Shown here: positions 48,787-61,064 of the stretch, one piece after another
Numbering within the stretch: position 1 is the stretch's first letter
Layout: every line of letters starts with the position of its first letter
Source of the DNA: Zanthoxylum bungeanum
Lineage: Eukaryota > Streptophyta > Magnoliopsida > Sapindales > Rutaceae
Assembly (NCBI GenBank): GCA_019454045.1
Contig: SKCR01038126.1
Location: forward strand, 186,001 to 250,000
DNA: 64,000 bases
Reading direction: 5' to 3'
Notes under the pieces: generated by a model
What the model saw: the letters and a program-made list of their open reading frames with translations, nothing else
The model's database searches: none
Told to the model about the DNA's origin: nothing
Translations under genes and position numbers: made by a program

Positions 48787-50093
48787 TGATAAGTGTGGTT
48801 TATACCCACTTATTCCTGCATTCTTAGCTTAATATCTTGTTAGATTATGTATCATTTAATGTATTTGTAGTTATGTTTTATTTGTAGGAATCATTGGAAC
48901 ATGGATCTTGGGATAATTTGACTTGTTTTGGGACCCTACGGACGCATCAGAATCACACGGGAAGAGCGAAAAATGAAGAAATAAACATCCTGAAATTTTA
49001 CCTTGCGTCGCGACGCGCCTTCAATTTTTTTCCATAGTAATTTCCCGCAGCTCCAGCACCGCAACGCCACTTTCCGACGCCGCGATGCTGTGTCAGACCT
49101 CCATAATCATCAGAAATCAGGGTTTTACATGCACAAGGACCGTAAGACTTTCTATAAATATAGAAGCTCGTCCAAAACCCTAAATGAGAGGCTAATACAC
49201 AATTCAAGAGTTAAAAACACATAATTTAGAGAGATCTAAAGAGGAAGATTGAAGAGCGACAAGAGGAGACGAAGGCAGTGACGTCCGAAGGCGGAGAGAT
49301 TCTATTCTGGTTTAATCTTCTAGTTTATATCTTTAAACTCTAATGATTTCTAATATCTTCATGACATTACTTTCATTGTTTTATTATTTGGTCATGAACT
49401 AACTCCATAATTCTAGATGATGATGTAGCCAATGTTTGAACCTATGTATTGTATGCCAGTTTGATTTTTATGAAGTTATAATTCAGTTTATTTATATTCT
49501 CTTGTGTTTAATGCTTCTTGTTTGTTGGCCACAAATTGAGATGATGAATGTTTAGGATCTATTGCTCGGGAGAGAGGGATTTGAATAAGATCTAGAGAAT
49601 ATAACTTATGAGATTTATAGATTTCGATAGAATCTATAATTCATTTGAAGTCGTTAACACATAATCACAGAACGTAATGAAGTGTTGATTACTAGATTTT
49701 TATAGGGATATTGAAGTCGGTAATTAATAATCTTTTCACTATTGCTCGGGAGAGGAAGTTGAATACTTTAGGATTCTTGACTTATAAACAACGCAACTGA
49801 ATAAAGATTGAATGGTATGACAAATACATAGGGGATAACTAGGTGAAATCAGACTCTAGAATCTATCTATTCATTGGATTACTTTTATCAAATGTTTTAA
49901 TATCTTATTTCTTTAGTTTTTAGTTTTAATATTAATTTATTCTAAATTTAGTTATTTTCTGAATAAAGTTAGGATTATCAATTATAGTACTTAGTGTGAG
50001 TTGAATACAACCCTGTGAGTTCGACACTCTTTCACTCATCTTTACTAAAACTTGACACCGTACACTTGCGATACGTTATAAAATATCACAACA
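48787..50093 (+). repeat. Element A 3' LTR
   Basis: 1,307 bp, TGATAAGTGTGG to AAATATCACAACA. Its last 170 bp match 1757-1928. A TATA-like TATAAATATAG lies near 49154. The short open frames overlapping 48998-49224 lie within the LTR and are chance. Confidence 0.8.
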
Positions 50094-50226
50094 AGTTTTT
50101 AATAAATAAAACTTTCATTGTTTTCTTTCTTTCTAAATTATCAAATAAATAAATTCTCCTGTATTTTTTACCATTCTTCCATACACAAAAAATAAGGCAT
50201 TAATCAATTCATTTTGCCAACAATAT

Positions 50227-52011
50227 TGATGAGCGGAAAATATATCAATATTTACTGCCCCTTTTACTTAATATTTTGTTTAGTTTCTCGGGTTTGATGA
50301 ACATTTTGATGTGTTTTAGTTTATTTTGCAGATAAAATAATATTGGGACTTAATGAAATCATTTAGGACGAAATATAGGTCAAATAAGGGCAAAAATTGG
50401 ACTTGACATATTAATTTTGGAGATTGAAAACTTGAAAGGGCGTTTTAACGAAGTGCAGTTTTGGAAATTCCAGTTTTGTGCATCTGTCGTAATTTGGGCA
50501 TAACTTTTTACTCCGATATCAGATTGAGCTGATTCAAGTTCCAGATTAAAGAAGACTCAAAGATCTACAAATTTGAAAGACAAAATAATTTCTAATTCTG
50601 AAGATTACATGCCCGAAATTGATGAATTATCCAGAAATGTGTTGTATGTAATTATTAAAGTCACTTTCAATCATTTTCAAAGCAAAAAATAAATTAATAA
50701 ATAAATAATAAAAATTATCAAGTCATCACCAACATGATAAGAGATTAGTGGAGCAATTAATAATGGATTTGGTGGAGCAATTAGTGGAGTAATTAGTGGA
50801 GCAATTAATAATTGATTTGGTGGATGATTTGATGGAGGCAAAATTTTGCCTATAAATACCAAGCCATTTCATTTGTAAAATTCATACTTTCTTCTAAGGA
50901 ATTCCTTAAGAATACTAAGAAGATTGTATCTTATTTGTTTATTTATAGCTTTCAGTAATTAATTTCCGCTTTCGCACTTTCTTTTCTTTACTTTTCAGTT
51001 TTTACTTTCCGCAATTTACTTTTACGCACAATACTTTTCTTTCTTTAATTTTCAGTTTTTACTTTCAGTAATTTACTTTCAGCAATTTACTTTTTAGCAA
51101 TTTACTTTCAGCAATTTACTTTCAGTAATTTACTTTCAGCATTTAATTTTCAGTATTTAATTTTAGCATTTACTTTCAGCATTTACTTTTCAGTATTTAA
51201 TTTTCAGTATTTAATTTTCAATATTTTACTTTATGTCTTTTATTTTATTTAAGTTTTTTTTACTACCCGTAAATATGTGTCGTAACTAAGCCAAGTTATC
51301 TGGGGTTGTGATGAAATCTAATATCACCGGTTTATAAGGGTTTAGATTATATCTTGTGTAATATAAAGATTTATTTATTGAGTCTTAATCTTAATGCTTT
51401 TTCATTAACTGGCCATTAATAAAATTGAACTGGGAAACTTAAAATGAACTAGACATATGGATTTTAAGTTTAAGACCTTAGACTCAATAGTCCACGATCT
51501 TCCTTGAGGATAGATAACCCTTTAATAGATTTCCTTACATGATAGACATATACCTGTCGGGCGGGGGTAGCCATAATTGGAACTTAAACTTAATGAATCC
51601 AAATAATTTGGTTGACATAGACATATGGTTCAATTGGGTTAAACTGGGTATTTGTGTCTGACCATCGACAGAGGCTTACACATAATTTAGTGTTCTGGGT
51701 TAATAAATCAATATATTACCCAACTTTAAGATAACCACTTCATCTTTAAAATGATATTGGAAGAAATCACAACCCTAGATAGTTTTTAATATTGAATTTT
51801 CTTAAAACCTACTTTCGAACAATTTTATTTACTTGTTTTTAAATTTAGAATCGTCACCATTTCAAATCAATCAAACAACCTGTTAGATACTAGTAATCAT
51901 TTGACCTCATAAAATTAATAGATTAGATATTAAGTCCTCATGGGATTGATATTTTTATACTACTTGAACGATACGTGCGCTTGCGTTATACGTGTGTGTT
52001 TACGCCGGTCA
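50227..52011 (+). mobile_element. Solo LTR I (element D family) inserted in G
   Basis: Starts TGATGAGCGG, ends TTACGCCGGTC plus A; perfect TSD AATAT at 50222-50226 and 52012-52016. TATA box at about 50851. It lacks the TACCGCC motif cluster of D and instead has an expanded run of short TTTACTTTCAGCAAT-type repeats at about 51050-51230. Confidence 0.9.
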
Positions 52012-52016
52012 AATAT

Positions 52017-53073
52017 TCACAGGTCTCGTTAAAAAGATAATAATATTTTTATCCTAAAATTATATTAAAGTTCACATCCTTTGGCAATGAAAGTTTATTT
52101 ATAAATAAAAAAATAGATTTTTTTAATGATGCATCATCAATCATTGTAACGAGCTTTGGGCCAGTGACTTCCAAACCAGTTGGCTTTAGGGCACTAGGTG
52201 TTAAGACACCCATACACACTTAATTGCTCGGATCTCAGATATTAAAAAGAAAAAGTGTCTGATTTCCTTAAGATTTCTCTTTAACCCATGTATCGAGCTT
52301 TGGGTCAGTGACTCTCAGACCAGTTGGTCTTAGGACACTAAGTGTTAAGACCATGTGATGTCTTCTAAACACTCCTACCGTTTTACGCCAACAATCACTG
52401 CTTATCGAGGCAAGATGTCTGGTTACTAAGTAAGAGCATTGTTAGGTTTTTTTTTTGAATAAACACTAACTCAACTGCCTTTCGGTGCAACCTCCAACAA
52501 ACTAGAGAACTGGATATTATAAAATTTTCACTTACACCCATATTTATATGTTACCGTGCATGTTGATAATACCTGTCAGATGAGTATATGAAGATCAAAT
52601 TTAATTAATATTATGAAGAATTCACAAATTTAAATGATTCAAAAAGAAAAGGAATAAAAATAAATTATTACGAATTATTTTGAGATGTGTCTCAGGAGCG
52701 AAAACTCCTTACACAGCCACTTCTGAACAACAATTCCACTTGATTAGTCAAAAATTTGTTGTTCGTTTGTGTGTATTTTTTTTGAAAACACAAAAAAAAT
52801 CAAAATAATTTTTTTTTTTACACACAAAATAACAATAAAGTAAAAATTTTGTAATAAATTTTTTCATAAAACAACAACAAAAAAATAATTTTTTTTTTAA
52901 AAAAAAGAAAAACACAACAATGAAACACTATATAGTCAACTACCCCCCTCCCCCCAACCAAATTGAGACATTGTCCCCAATGACTGAAAAAGAAGAAATA
53001 GAGTTTAGAAGACATCACATTGTTAGTGTAGAATTGACAATTGAATCTATTACTATTTAAAATAAAAGAAAAA
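52017..53073 (-). other. Element G 3' UTR
   Basis: On the minus strand this matches the 3' UTR of D: the hairpin and G-tract (about 52985-52938), then an A/T-homopolymer stretch, then the duplicated structured segments (about 52390-52140). Short frames across the homopolymers are not genes. Confidence 0.7.
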
Positions 53074-53182
53074 TTACAGATTAAGATTCAAATCCACTCT
53101 ACGCTTTTTGCCACGATTGTTACCAGACCAGTCCAACTTGGAAAGAATATGATCAATTTTTAGTTCATAAGCTAAAAGTTGG
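53074..53182 (-). pseudogene. LOG: LOG relic of G, C-terminal part
   Basis: Reads LLAYELKIDHILSKLDW and then the tail RGKKRRVDLNLNL before TAA. It matches the end of LOG in D, including the KRR and LNLNL tail. It is separated from the rest of the gene (56322-56861) by solo LTR H, whose TSD GTTGG is at 53178-53182. Confidence 0.8.
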
Positions 53183-56100
53183 TGTAGACACTGTATTTTT
53201 GCATAAAAGCCCAATGATGAGCCTCGTATGTAGGCAATACCCGATAAGTTGCGGAATTCGCGGGAAACAGACGTCGGAAGGGAAAATTCAAGAAATAAGT
53301 ACATCATCGATTTAATTCGTTTGTTTGGCCTCAGGTTCGCTCAGTTAATCGCTGTTTTAAAATATTAGCCTTGGCCCAAAACCCCCGTAACACATGAAAG
53401 CCCATTTATCCAAGCCACACGCCCACATCACACAAGACCCACACACCCAAGCCCAATCCAAAATATTTAAAACACATGTCACAAATTAAATCAAATCCAA
53501 ATAAATCTCATTCCTAATTTAATCAAATCCCCTTCCTAATTTAAATAAATCACCTCCCAAATTAAAGAAATTCCCCCACCAAAAATATAAATATTCTTTC
53601 CTTAAATAAATTAGTTAAATACACACATAATTACTTGATTTGTTTTCTTTTGAAAACCCATGCATAACCCTAACCCTAATGCACCACTATAAAATATAAC
53701 TTAATGCAAACCCTAAACGCTCTCCCTTTTTGACTCACATTCACGGTCCCCTCTCATCTTTCTCTCTACACTTCACACTCTCCCTCTTTTATCAACACTC
53801 ACGCCTCTCTCTCCCTAAATAAACCCTAGCACAACTCACGCTCTCCCTCTCAAAAACAAAGAAACACTAAACACTTCTTCTCCCTAGACTCACGACCACA
53901 AACCCTTTCAACAAGAGCCCTCCATTGACATATAACAAACAAATAATAAAACCCTAGAAAACACATACCCCTCGCAGACAACAAAAGCAACCCTACCCTC
54001 ACGAAGACCACACCTCACGCTCTCTCAACAAAAAAAACCTTAATCGCCTCTTTCACTCACGCCCCTCATCAACAAAACGCACGTTCACTCCTCAGCAATC
54101 AACGCAGCCCATCTAAACACAAAGCTTCTTCATGCCCTTCAACAACCACAAGACACTCACAAACAACTAAACCACTCAGCCAACCCTCAACCCCACATCG
54201 GTTGCGCATGGGGTGTGCTTCAAATATCCATGAGATGGTCTTTACGTGAACAACAAAAGTCATCTACAATCAGACACCTCACGCCAAGCCCTCACTCTCC
54301 ACGCAAACAACACACTCAGCCCTCACTCACAGCCCCTCAATAACCGACCAAAACAGTAACAAAAAAAGAGCACCCAAAATAGTCCCAAAAATACCCTAAA
54401 ACCGTGACCCAATATCACCCAAAAATAGTAGCCAAATCGACCCCAGAACAGCAGCAAAACAGTACGAAAATAGCGAAGAAAATCAGAGAAAACAGCAGTG
54501 AAAACAGCGAAACAATGAAGAAAAATACTAAACCAGAAAACCATAAAAGTTACGGAATATTAACCCTTCCGGCGATGACGTAATGCACTCCCGTGAAGCA
54601 ACTTAAAAGGTAAGACCTGAGGGCACCCTTTGCTATTTATTTATCTTTTCAATGAGTTATTGTTGGTTCGTTCGCATGCATCGTTATGTTTCACGTCTAT
54701 TATTTTTATTTATATTAGGTTAATGATCGCGTGCTATCTCTTGCGGTATATCAGATGGAAACCCAGACGTAAATTTCGTAGCCGAATCCGAATGGACAGT
54801 AGTGCGGTCTGTACTTGGGATACAACTCAACGTACTGCTTGAGAAACTTTCAAGCACATGTTTCATTTTGTGACTTAAATCTATGTTTATTGTTCCGCTA
54901 TTTATTTTCTATGCATTGTTACTTGATGCGCATGGGCTAATTACGTTGGTTTAAAGGTCCTCTATTTGAGGGAGAAAAAGCCTAAAAGGCTACCTTTACC
55001 ACAATATTTTGCCGCGCCTTTTTATTATTCCGTTATTTACTTTTCGCACATTATTTCTTTGTTTATTCATGCATTGTTACTTGATGCGCATGGGCTAATT
55101 ACGTTGGTTTAAAGGTCCTCTATTTGAGGGAGAAAAAGCCTAAAAGGCTACATTTACCACAATATTTTGCCGCGCCTTTTTATTATTCCGTTATTTACTT
55201 TTCGCACATTATTTCTTTGTTTATTCATGCATTGTTACTTGATGCGCATGAGCTAATTACGTTGGTTTAAAGGTCCTCTATTTGAGGGAGAAAAAGCCTA
55301 AAAGGCTACCTTTACCACAATATTTTGCATCGCCTTTTTATTATTCCGTTATTTACTTTTCGCACATTATTTCTTTGTTTATTCATGCATCGTTACTTGA
55401 TGCGCATGGGCTAATTACGTGGTTTAAAGGTCCTCTGTTTGAGGGAAACGCCTAAAGGCTACCTTTACCGCGATGTTTTGCCGCGCCGGACGAAGTAAAT
55501 TTGATTGAACGTGAGATACGTTCAATCGGGCATACGAGGTCCCATATTATTTATTTGTTTATTCATGCATTGATAATCTAGTGTGCATGGGCTAATCATG
55601 TGGGTTAAAGGTCATCTATTCGAGGAAAACGCCTAAAGGCTACCTTTACCACGATGTTTTGCCGCGCCGGACGAAATACGTTTGATTGAATGTGAGATGT
55701 GTTCAATCGGGCATACAGGGTCCTATATAGATGTTGGCCGTGGTCACATTCTTTCATCATCATGTTACTTACATTTTGCATACTATTGACTTCGTTATTC
55801 AACTTTGTTTTGGTTGTTGTTTTGCATCTTTTCATCACATGTCATGCATGTTTACTTCTTTGGTCATTTCCTTTGCATTATGTACCTAATTATGAGTGAT
55901 TGTTTTTTTTTTTTTATTATTAATGCTTTTACAGTTATCATTTATTACACCTACTGCACTTATTTGTTTAATATGTCTATGGAATTATGCCTTTGTCTCC
56001 TTTTTTTTATTCTATTTACGTTTATGGGTGTGCAATCTTGTGTGTTGATTACATTCTCTTGCATGTGTTGTATAAGACTTGGTTATACTATTGCATTAAT

Positions 56101-56321
56101 CACTTTATTGCAATTGGCATAAGTAAGGGACCATTCCGAACCCAACGGTTTGAGGTCTTCCCTTGCGAGGGGTGAGTGCAGCCTTAAATCATTTCCCAGT
56201 TCACACTGGGTGGCGACTCCATTTTATCTCTCTGGTTTAGTCCCCCGCGGGCTACTCTGTACTCCCGACCGGGCCGCGAGCCCGGACAGCATCGCACACC
56301 TCTGTGGCCCACGTTCCCACA
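53183..56321 (+). mobile_element. Solo LTR H, Tat/Ogre-like, inserted in the LOG relic
   Basis: 3,139 bp, starts TGTAGACACTG and ends GTTCCCACA; perfect TSD GTTGG (53178-53182 and 56322-56326). The start, and the GGGTGGCGACTCC motif near the end (about 56209), are typical of Tat/Ogre LTRs. A TATA box (TATAAAA, 53688) precedes a long C-rich, G-poor stretch (53700-54320), supporting + orientation. There is no interior or second LTR. Several AACCCTAA-type telo-box words lie at 53664-53716. Confidence 0.8.
54915..55700 (+). repeat. 158-bp tandem repeat in solo LTR H
   Basis: TTGATGCGCATG recurs at 54923, 55081, 55239 and 55397, a fixed 158-bp period. A fifth, longer (about 182 bp) and diverged unit starts near 55579. 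Each has CTCTATTTGAGGGAG and AAGCCTAAAAGGCT (a hairpin), and GCCGCGCC. Confidence 0.85.
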
Positions 56322-56861
56322 GTTGGTCAATTAAATTATCAGCTTTTCTTGCAGTTAGGAAGATATTTTTTACTGGTTTTGAAATAACCAATTTCTTTTG
56401 GCATCCTCAAGAAAAACAAAAACAAAATCGAAAAATCCATCAACTTTAAGTAGTCCAATGGGGTTTTTGGTGAATGTTCAAGTTTGCCAATAACGCAACT
56501 GTGAATATTTCTTCCAACGTGCCAAGCCCACCTGATAAAGCAATAAAAACGTTAGCATGATTGATCATTTCAGTAAGTTTTTCAGACATACCTGAGACAA
56601 TGCATTATTCTCCATTTGATTTTCCGATGAGGTTTTCCTCTGTCAAAGGTTTTGGAATGATCCCCAAAACTTGACTGCCACATTCTTGCACAAACTTTGA
56701 AACACATCCCATCAGTCCAAGATTGCAACCGCCATATACTAAGTGCATGTTTATTTCAGCCATAACTCTACCCAATTCTTTTGCAGCCTCACCAAATTCT
56801 GATTTCTAGTTCCACAAAATACACAAATATTAATGACTCATCTTCTTAAAGTTGTTTCCAT
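56322..56861 (-). pseudogene. LOG: LOG relic of G, N-terminal and central part
   Basis: ATG at 56861 (METTLRR, like METxxxRR context in D), then a stop (TGA for a D Arg codon). Recognisable parts: ICVFCGT, HLVYGGCNLGLMG, GIIPKPL, and SGGLGTLEEI, where the first Pro of the LOG signature is Ser and the Arg of the MSER motif is Lys. Another stop follows NGE. The copy is intronless, like that of D. It continues, after H, at 53182. Inactive. A CCTTTTTCAG acceptor-like site lies 63 bases upstream of the ATG. Confidence 0.85.
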
Positions 56862-57160
56862 TTTTGTTCTTTCTCTTATTTGGATATGTCGAAGAGAGAA
56901 ATGACGAGCTGAATTTATAGATCCTGAAAAAGGATGAGTAATAAATGCACTAGTACCTGCAAAATGATAATTGTCAGATGAACAATAAAATGGATCGTGA
57001 AAGTTAAAAAGTTTAGATACTGCGGCAAAAGTAAAGGAAATCAAAACAATAATTTAAAGTAAAGGAAATCAAAGCAATAAATTGAAAATATGTACTGGTA
57101 GTTGTGATTGTGGCTCACATCTTCCTATGGTTTTATGTCCAGTAACAACTTGAACGTCCT

Positions 57161-57610
57161 CTATGGGTCGAGGATATACTTCCCATCCAATTTTCTTATA
57201 AATTGACAAACAAGGTCTTTTAAAGTCAGATTCCCGAGACTGTATTTTGGTCTTTCTTTTTGAAATTATGTATGAAATTGCGAATTACTCGATGAACATG
57301 TCCACTAGGATGCGTCTCAAGAGTCAACGATATATCATCTAAAGACTCATTACTCAAGCCATCTCTGTCAAACACCATTCATAAAGAACGACAACGAGTG
57401 TTGCACTTCTAGCGTGCACATTTATAACGAAAGAGTCAGATGACTCACCTGCCAAGCGAACCCTTGCTTCAATTACCCAACAAATATCACTAGGAATATC
57501 ATGGATCATAAGAAGCCTCATTCTTTCGGTGCGTGCTTTGTAAATTTTCATCAGAGCATTTTTAGGGAGAGAATGAAAGTGATTGTGGAGTTTTGCGAGA
57601 GTTTCTTATA
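57161..57610 (-). pseudogene. ORF2 relic of G
   Basis: Clear match to ORF2 of D on both sides of a deletion: KIYKARTERMRLLMIHDIPS and VIEARVRLAGESSDSF, then a gap removing the basic patch and first cysteine (about 60 bp), then the codons for three of the four cysteines, then the C-terminal part with LTLETHPSG and KLDGK-like end. The start codon is ATA. It lies between integrase and LOG, as in D. Confidence 0.8.
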
Positions 57611-57880
57611 TGCCTTGATTGCAGGGTATGAGTAATTTTAGGAAACTAAAAGAACTGACTTAGAGTCACGGAGTATCGTTATCCGTTGTTTAACCGGGGT
57701 GCAAGATTCTGACAAAAAAAGGGAAAAGATAAAAAAATTGCTGCAAAACTCAAGAAAAATGGAAGTTAGACAAATACAAAAGAAAATAAAAGAAAAGAAA
57801 ATATATCAATCACAATACACTGGATTTGAAAGGAAAAAAGATTCTTAAAAATTTGAACACTCCAAAAATGGTTTCAGACG

Positions 57881-58986
57881 TTATCCATTCACTTTAAATA
57901 CATCACCACCTCTAGGATTCTCAATGTTAATAGCACCATATGGATAAACGTGTTTCACAATAAATGGGCCATTCCATTTGGATTTCAATTTTTCAGGAAA
58001 TAAATAAAAACGAGAATTATAAAGAAAAACTTTTTCACCAATTTCAAATATTTTTCGTGAAATTCGACTGTCATGAAAGGCCTTAGTTTTAGCTTTAAGA
58101 ATTTTTCGCATTCTCATATGAATCATTCCTTAACTCTTCAAGTTCATTTAATTGAAGTTTATACTCATGACTAACATTTTCAAGGTTTGAATTGAATATT
58201 TTAATAGCCCAATATGCCTTATGCTCAAGTTCTATAGGCAAATGACAAAGTTTTCCATATAAGTGCATCAGTCAGTCGAAAAGACCAATCTTTGCAACTT
58301 GGGTTGACCGTTTTTTCCAAAATTTGTTTGATTTCCCTATTTTCTAGTTCAACTTGACCATTTGTCTGAATGTGATAGGAGGTAAAATTTTTATGTGTAA
58401 CTCCATACTTTTTCATTAAGGACTCAAAAAGCCTGTTACAAAAATATTTACCTCTATCACTAATAATGGCCTGATGGATTCCAGATCGACTTAAAATATT
58501 TTCTTTTAAAAATTTAATCATAGTTTTGTGATTATTATTTCGATAAGGAATCGCCTCAATCCATTTTGAGACATAATCAACTACAACTAAAATATATAAA
58601 AATTCAAATGATGATGAAAATGGACTCATGAAATCTATTCCCCAACAATCAAAGATTTCAATGACAAGGATGAGATTTAAAGGCATCATGTTTCTTTTTG
58701 AAATGGATCCCAACTTTTGATAATTCTCACAAGTTTTGCAAAAGACATGAGTATCTTTAAAAATGGTGGGCCAATAAAATCCACACTGTAAGATTTTTTC
58801 AACGGTTTTCTTAGATGAGAAATGATTTCCACATGCTTCTGAATGATAAAACTGAATAACACCACTTATCTCACTGTCCGGTATGTATCGTTAGAAAATT
58901 TGATCAGGGTAATACTTGAACATATATGGATCGTCCCAATAGAATCTCTTGACTCCGGTCAAAAAATTCTTATTGCCTTGATGGAT
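57881..58986 (-). pseudogene. Element G integrase
   Basis: HHCC zinc-binding part (HSEACGNHF, then CKTC) at about 58840-58720, core with WGIDFMSP and IISDRGKYF (catalytic Asp residues) and NGQVELENREIK (Glu), then the C-terminal tail with ENAKILKAK, GEKVFLYNSRFYLFP and GPFIVKHVYP up to 57881. Core (58713-58225) is one open frame of 162 codons with frameshift or stop at its ends. This would insert the cDNA. D retains only the tail. Confidence 0.85.
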
Positions 58987-59770
58987 TCAATATGGAGGTA
59001 TTTTTCCTGTTACAAGAAAATTGACAATATTAGCATACAAATGCATTGTATTTACAGAAAATAAAAATTCATCAGGAAAAGAGTCATTGGTAGGAGTTGT
59101 ATCAATTGATGACTCATTTGTGAGTCTCGATAAATGATTTGCAACCACATTCTCTGCTCTTTTCTTGTTCTTGATTGTAAGATTGAATTCTTGAAGCAAC
59201 AAAATCCACCGGAGTGATCTTGGCTTTGCATCCTGTTTAGACATCAAATATCTAACAACAACATGATCAAAATAAACAACGTTGAAGAACCAATTAAATA
59301 TGATCGAAATTTATCCAATGCAAATATTACAGCAAATAGTTCTTTTTATGTGGTTGTGTAATTTATTGTGCACTGTTTAAAGTTCTATTTGCAAAATATA
59401 TTACATGCGGCTTACCTTTTTTTCTCTGTCCTAGCACTGCACCAACTGCATAATCACTTGCATCACACATTAACTCAAAAGGCAAAGACCAATCAGAGGA
59501 TTGCATGATAGGAGCAGAAGTCAAAAGATTGATAATCTTTTTGAATGATTTTTGACATTCTTCTGTCCAGTCAAATGTTGCATCTTTTAATATGAGGTTA
59601 CACAAGGGTCTGGATATGGTACTAAAGTTTTTGATGAACCTCATATAAAATCCTGCATGTCCTAAAAAAGAACGGATTTCCCTGACTGTTTTTGGTGATT
59701 GTAATTTAGAGATTACCTTTATTTTTGCCTTGTCAACCTCAATATCTTTAGATGACACAACGTGTCCCAA
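58987..59770 (-). pseudogene. Element G RT C-terminus and RNase H
   Basis: Contains GHVVSSKDIEVDKAKI, then FLGHAGFYMRFIKNFS (RT thumb/connection), then LMCDASDYAVGAVLGQ (RNase H active-site Asp), then after a break NVVANHLSRL. Frameshifts near 59363-59250. Confidence 0.85.
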
Positions 59771-60619
59771 AATAATTCCCGAATTAGTTAAGAAATGGCA
59801 TTTTTCTCAGTTTAACACAAGTAATTTTTATTTACATCTTTTCAAAATATTTTCCAAATTATTCAAGCAATTATCAAATGAATTCCCAAAAACAGTTATA
59901 TCATCCATAAAGACCTCTAAATAGTGTTCAACCATGTCACTAAATATGCTCAACGTGCATCGTTGAAATGTTGCTGGTGCATTAAAAAGTCCAAATGATA
60001 TTTTCCTAAATGCAAATGTTCCAAAGAGACATGTGAATGTGGTCTTTTCCTGGTCTTATAAAGCAATGGGAATTTGATAATAATCTGAGTAACCATCAAG
60101 AAAATATTAGTATGGATGTCCCGCTACCATTTCCAAAATTTTGTCAAGAAATGGTAAAGGAAAATGATATTTTCTAGTTGCGTCATTTAGTTTTCTATTA
60201 TCAATGCACATACGCCAACTAGATGAGATGCGAGTTGGAATTAATTCTCCTTCATCATTTTCTACGACAGTTATTCCAGACTTTTTAAGTACAACTTGTA
60301 TAAGACTTACCCATTTATTATCAGAGATATGGTAGATAATGCCTACATCAAGAAGTTTAAGGACTTCTGTTTTTACCACTTCTTTCATGTGAGGGTTCAA
60401 TTTTCTTTGGGGTTGACAATATATCCTAGCATTATCTTCTAAATGTATTTTGTGTGTGCATATCAAAAGATTAATGCCTTTTATGTCTTTTAAAGTCCAT
60501 CCAATTGTCAGTTTATGTTCTTTCAACACATTTAACAACTTATATTCTTGATTTCTTTTGAGGGAAGCAAAAATTACCACATGGTAAATTTGTTCATCTC
60601 CAAGAAATGCATACTTCAA
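59771..60619 (-). pseudogene. Element G reverse transcriptase, N-terminal and palm
   Basis: An open frame 60619-60107 has KYAFLGDEQI, then RQ-type QPQRKLNPHMKEVV, then DNRKLNDATRKYHFPLPF. After a stop the palm continues with FLDGYSDYY and FGLFNAPATFQR, and FMDD at 59911-59900 in place of YxDD, as in many plant gypsy RTs. These sequence blocks are those of Athila-type elements. A few stops; inactive. Confidence 0.85.
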
Positions 60620-61040
60620 TTCATAAATTTAGCGATTTAGATATGAAAACGTCTTCTTATTCTTTTCAATTCAGATCTTAATTAAATTTCTCGTTCAATT
60701 ATCTCAATCTCTCGAATTATGTTCTCATAAAAAAATATGGAAGAATCTCTGGATGGGGTAGGTTCAAGAAATTCTTTGACAAAATACAAGTTCCATTTTA
60801 ATTGATTTTTTTGTCTCTTGTAACGTTGAACAATTAAAAACAGGGTCTGTCTGTATGTGGGATTTCTGGGTTCAGGATTCATTTAGGATCAATCGAGACA
60901 TTTTAGATCTACATAAATGTAAAGAGAAAGAAAATGAGATGCATAAAAAATAGCCATAAAAAATATAAAAATAAAAATAAAAATAAAGAAAAGAAAAAAA
61001 ATTAATTAATTACAACAATTATTCTATCTACTAAATTTAT
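60620..61040 (-). other. Element G leader joined to RT; gag and protease deleted
   Basis: Between PBS and RT are only about 420 bases. A 66-codon frame (60882-60682) is of unknown identity. D and A need over 2 kb here for gag and protease. Confidence 0.6.
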
Positions 61041-61058
61041 TCCCCGGCAACAGCGCTA
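61041..61058 (-). other. Element G primer-binding site, tRNA-Asp type
   Basis: Minus strand TAGCGCTGTTGCCGGGGA, two changes from the tRNA-Asp complement, preceded by AGTTTT and the LTR end GTGTCA. Confidence 0.8.
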
Positions 61059-61064
61059 AAAACT

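Larger units (their letters stand above)
1757..50093 (+). mobile_element. Element A: decayed Athila-type Ty3/gypsy retrotransposon, interrupted by nested insertions
   Basis: The pieces are: a 5' LTR remnant (1757-1928), a tRNA-Asp PBS, gag in three parts (2035-2383, 8974-9836, start of 31528-32823), protease, 3' noncoding DNA (37823-38613 and 48216-48786), a PPT and a 3' LTR (48787-50093). Removing K, B, E and J, each bounded by a TSD, brings these parts together. RT, RNase H and integrase are absent: sequence leading up to RT (ending 32823) joins the post-integrase region (from 37823) across solo LTR E, so that deletion predates E or occurred with it. No LOG or ORF2 sequence was found in A. 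Its left flank is unknown because the 5' LTR is cut. Its right end abuts element G, into which it was probably inserted. Confidence 0.7.

Noticed and set aside
48787..50093. LTR at 48787-50093 as the 5' LTR of a new element
   Set aside because: The LTR is preceded by a PPT and the 3' UTR block of A, and followed by AGTTTTT but no PBS. It is the 3' LTR of A.
55699..56175. Hydrophobic frames that look like membrane proteins
   Set aside because: They come from T-rich DNA in solo LTR H, overlap one another in several frames and have no homologous support.
57881..61040. Endogenous pararetrovirus (caulimovirus) origin for the RT-RNase H of G
   Set aside because: Integrase with zinc-binding and DDE parts follows RNase H, and LTR, PBS and TSD-type structure are present, so it is a Ty3/gypsy element.
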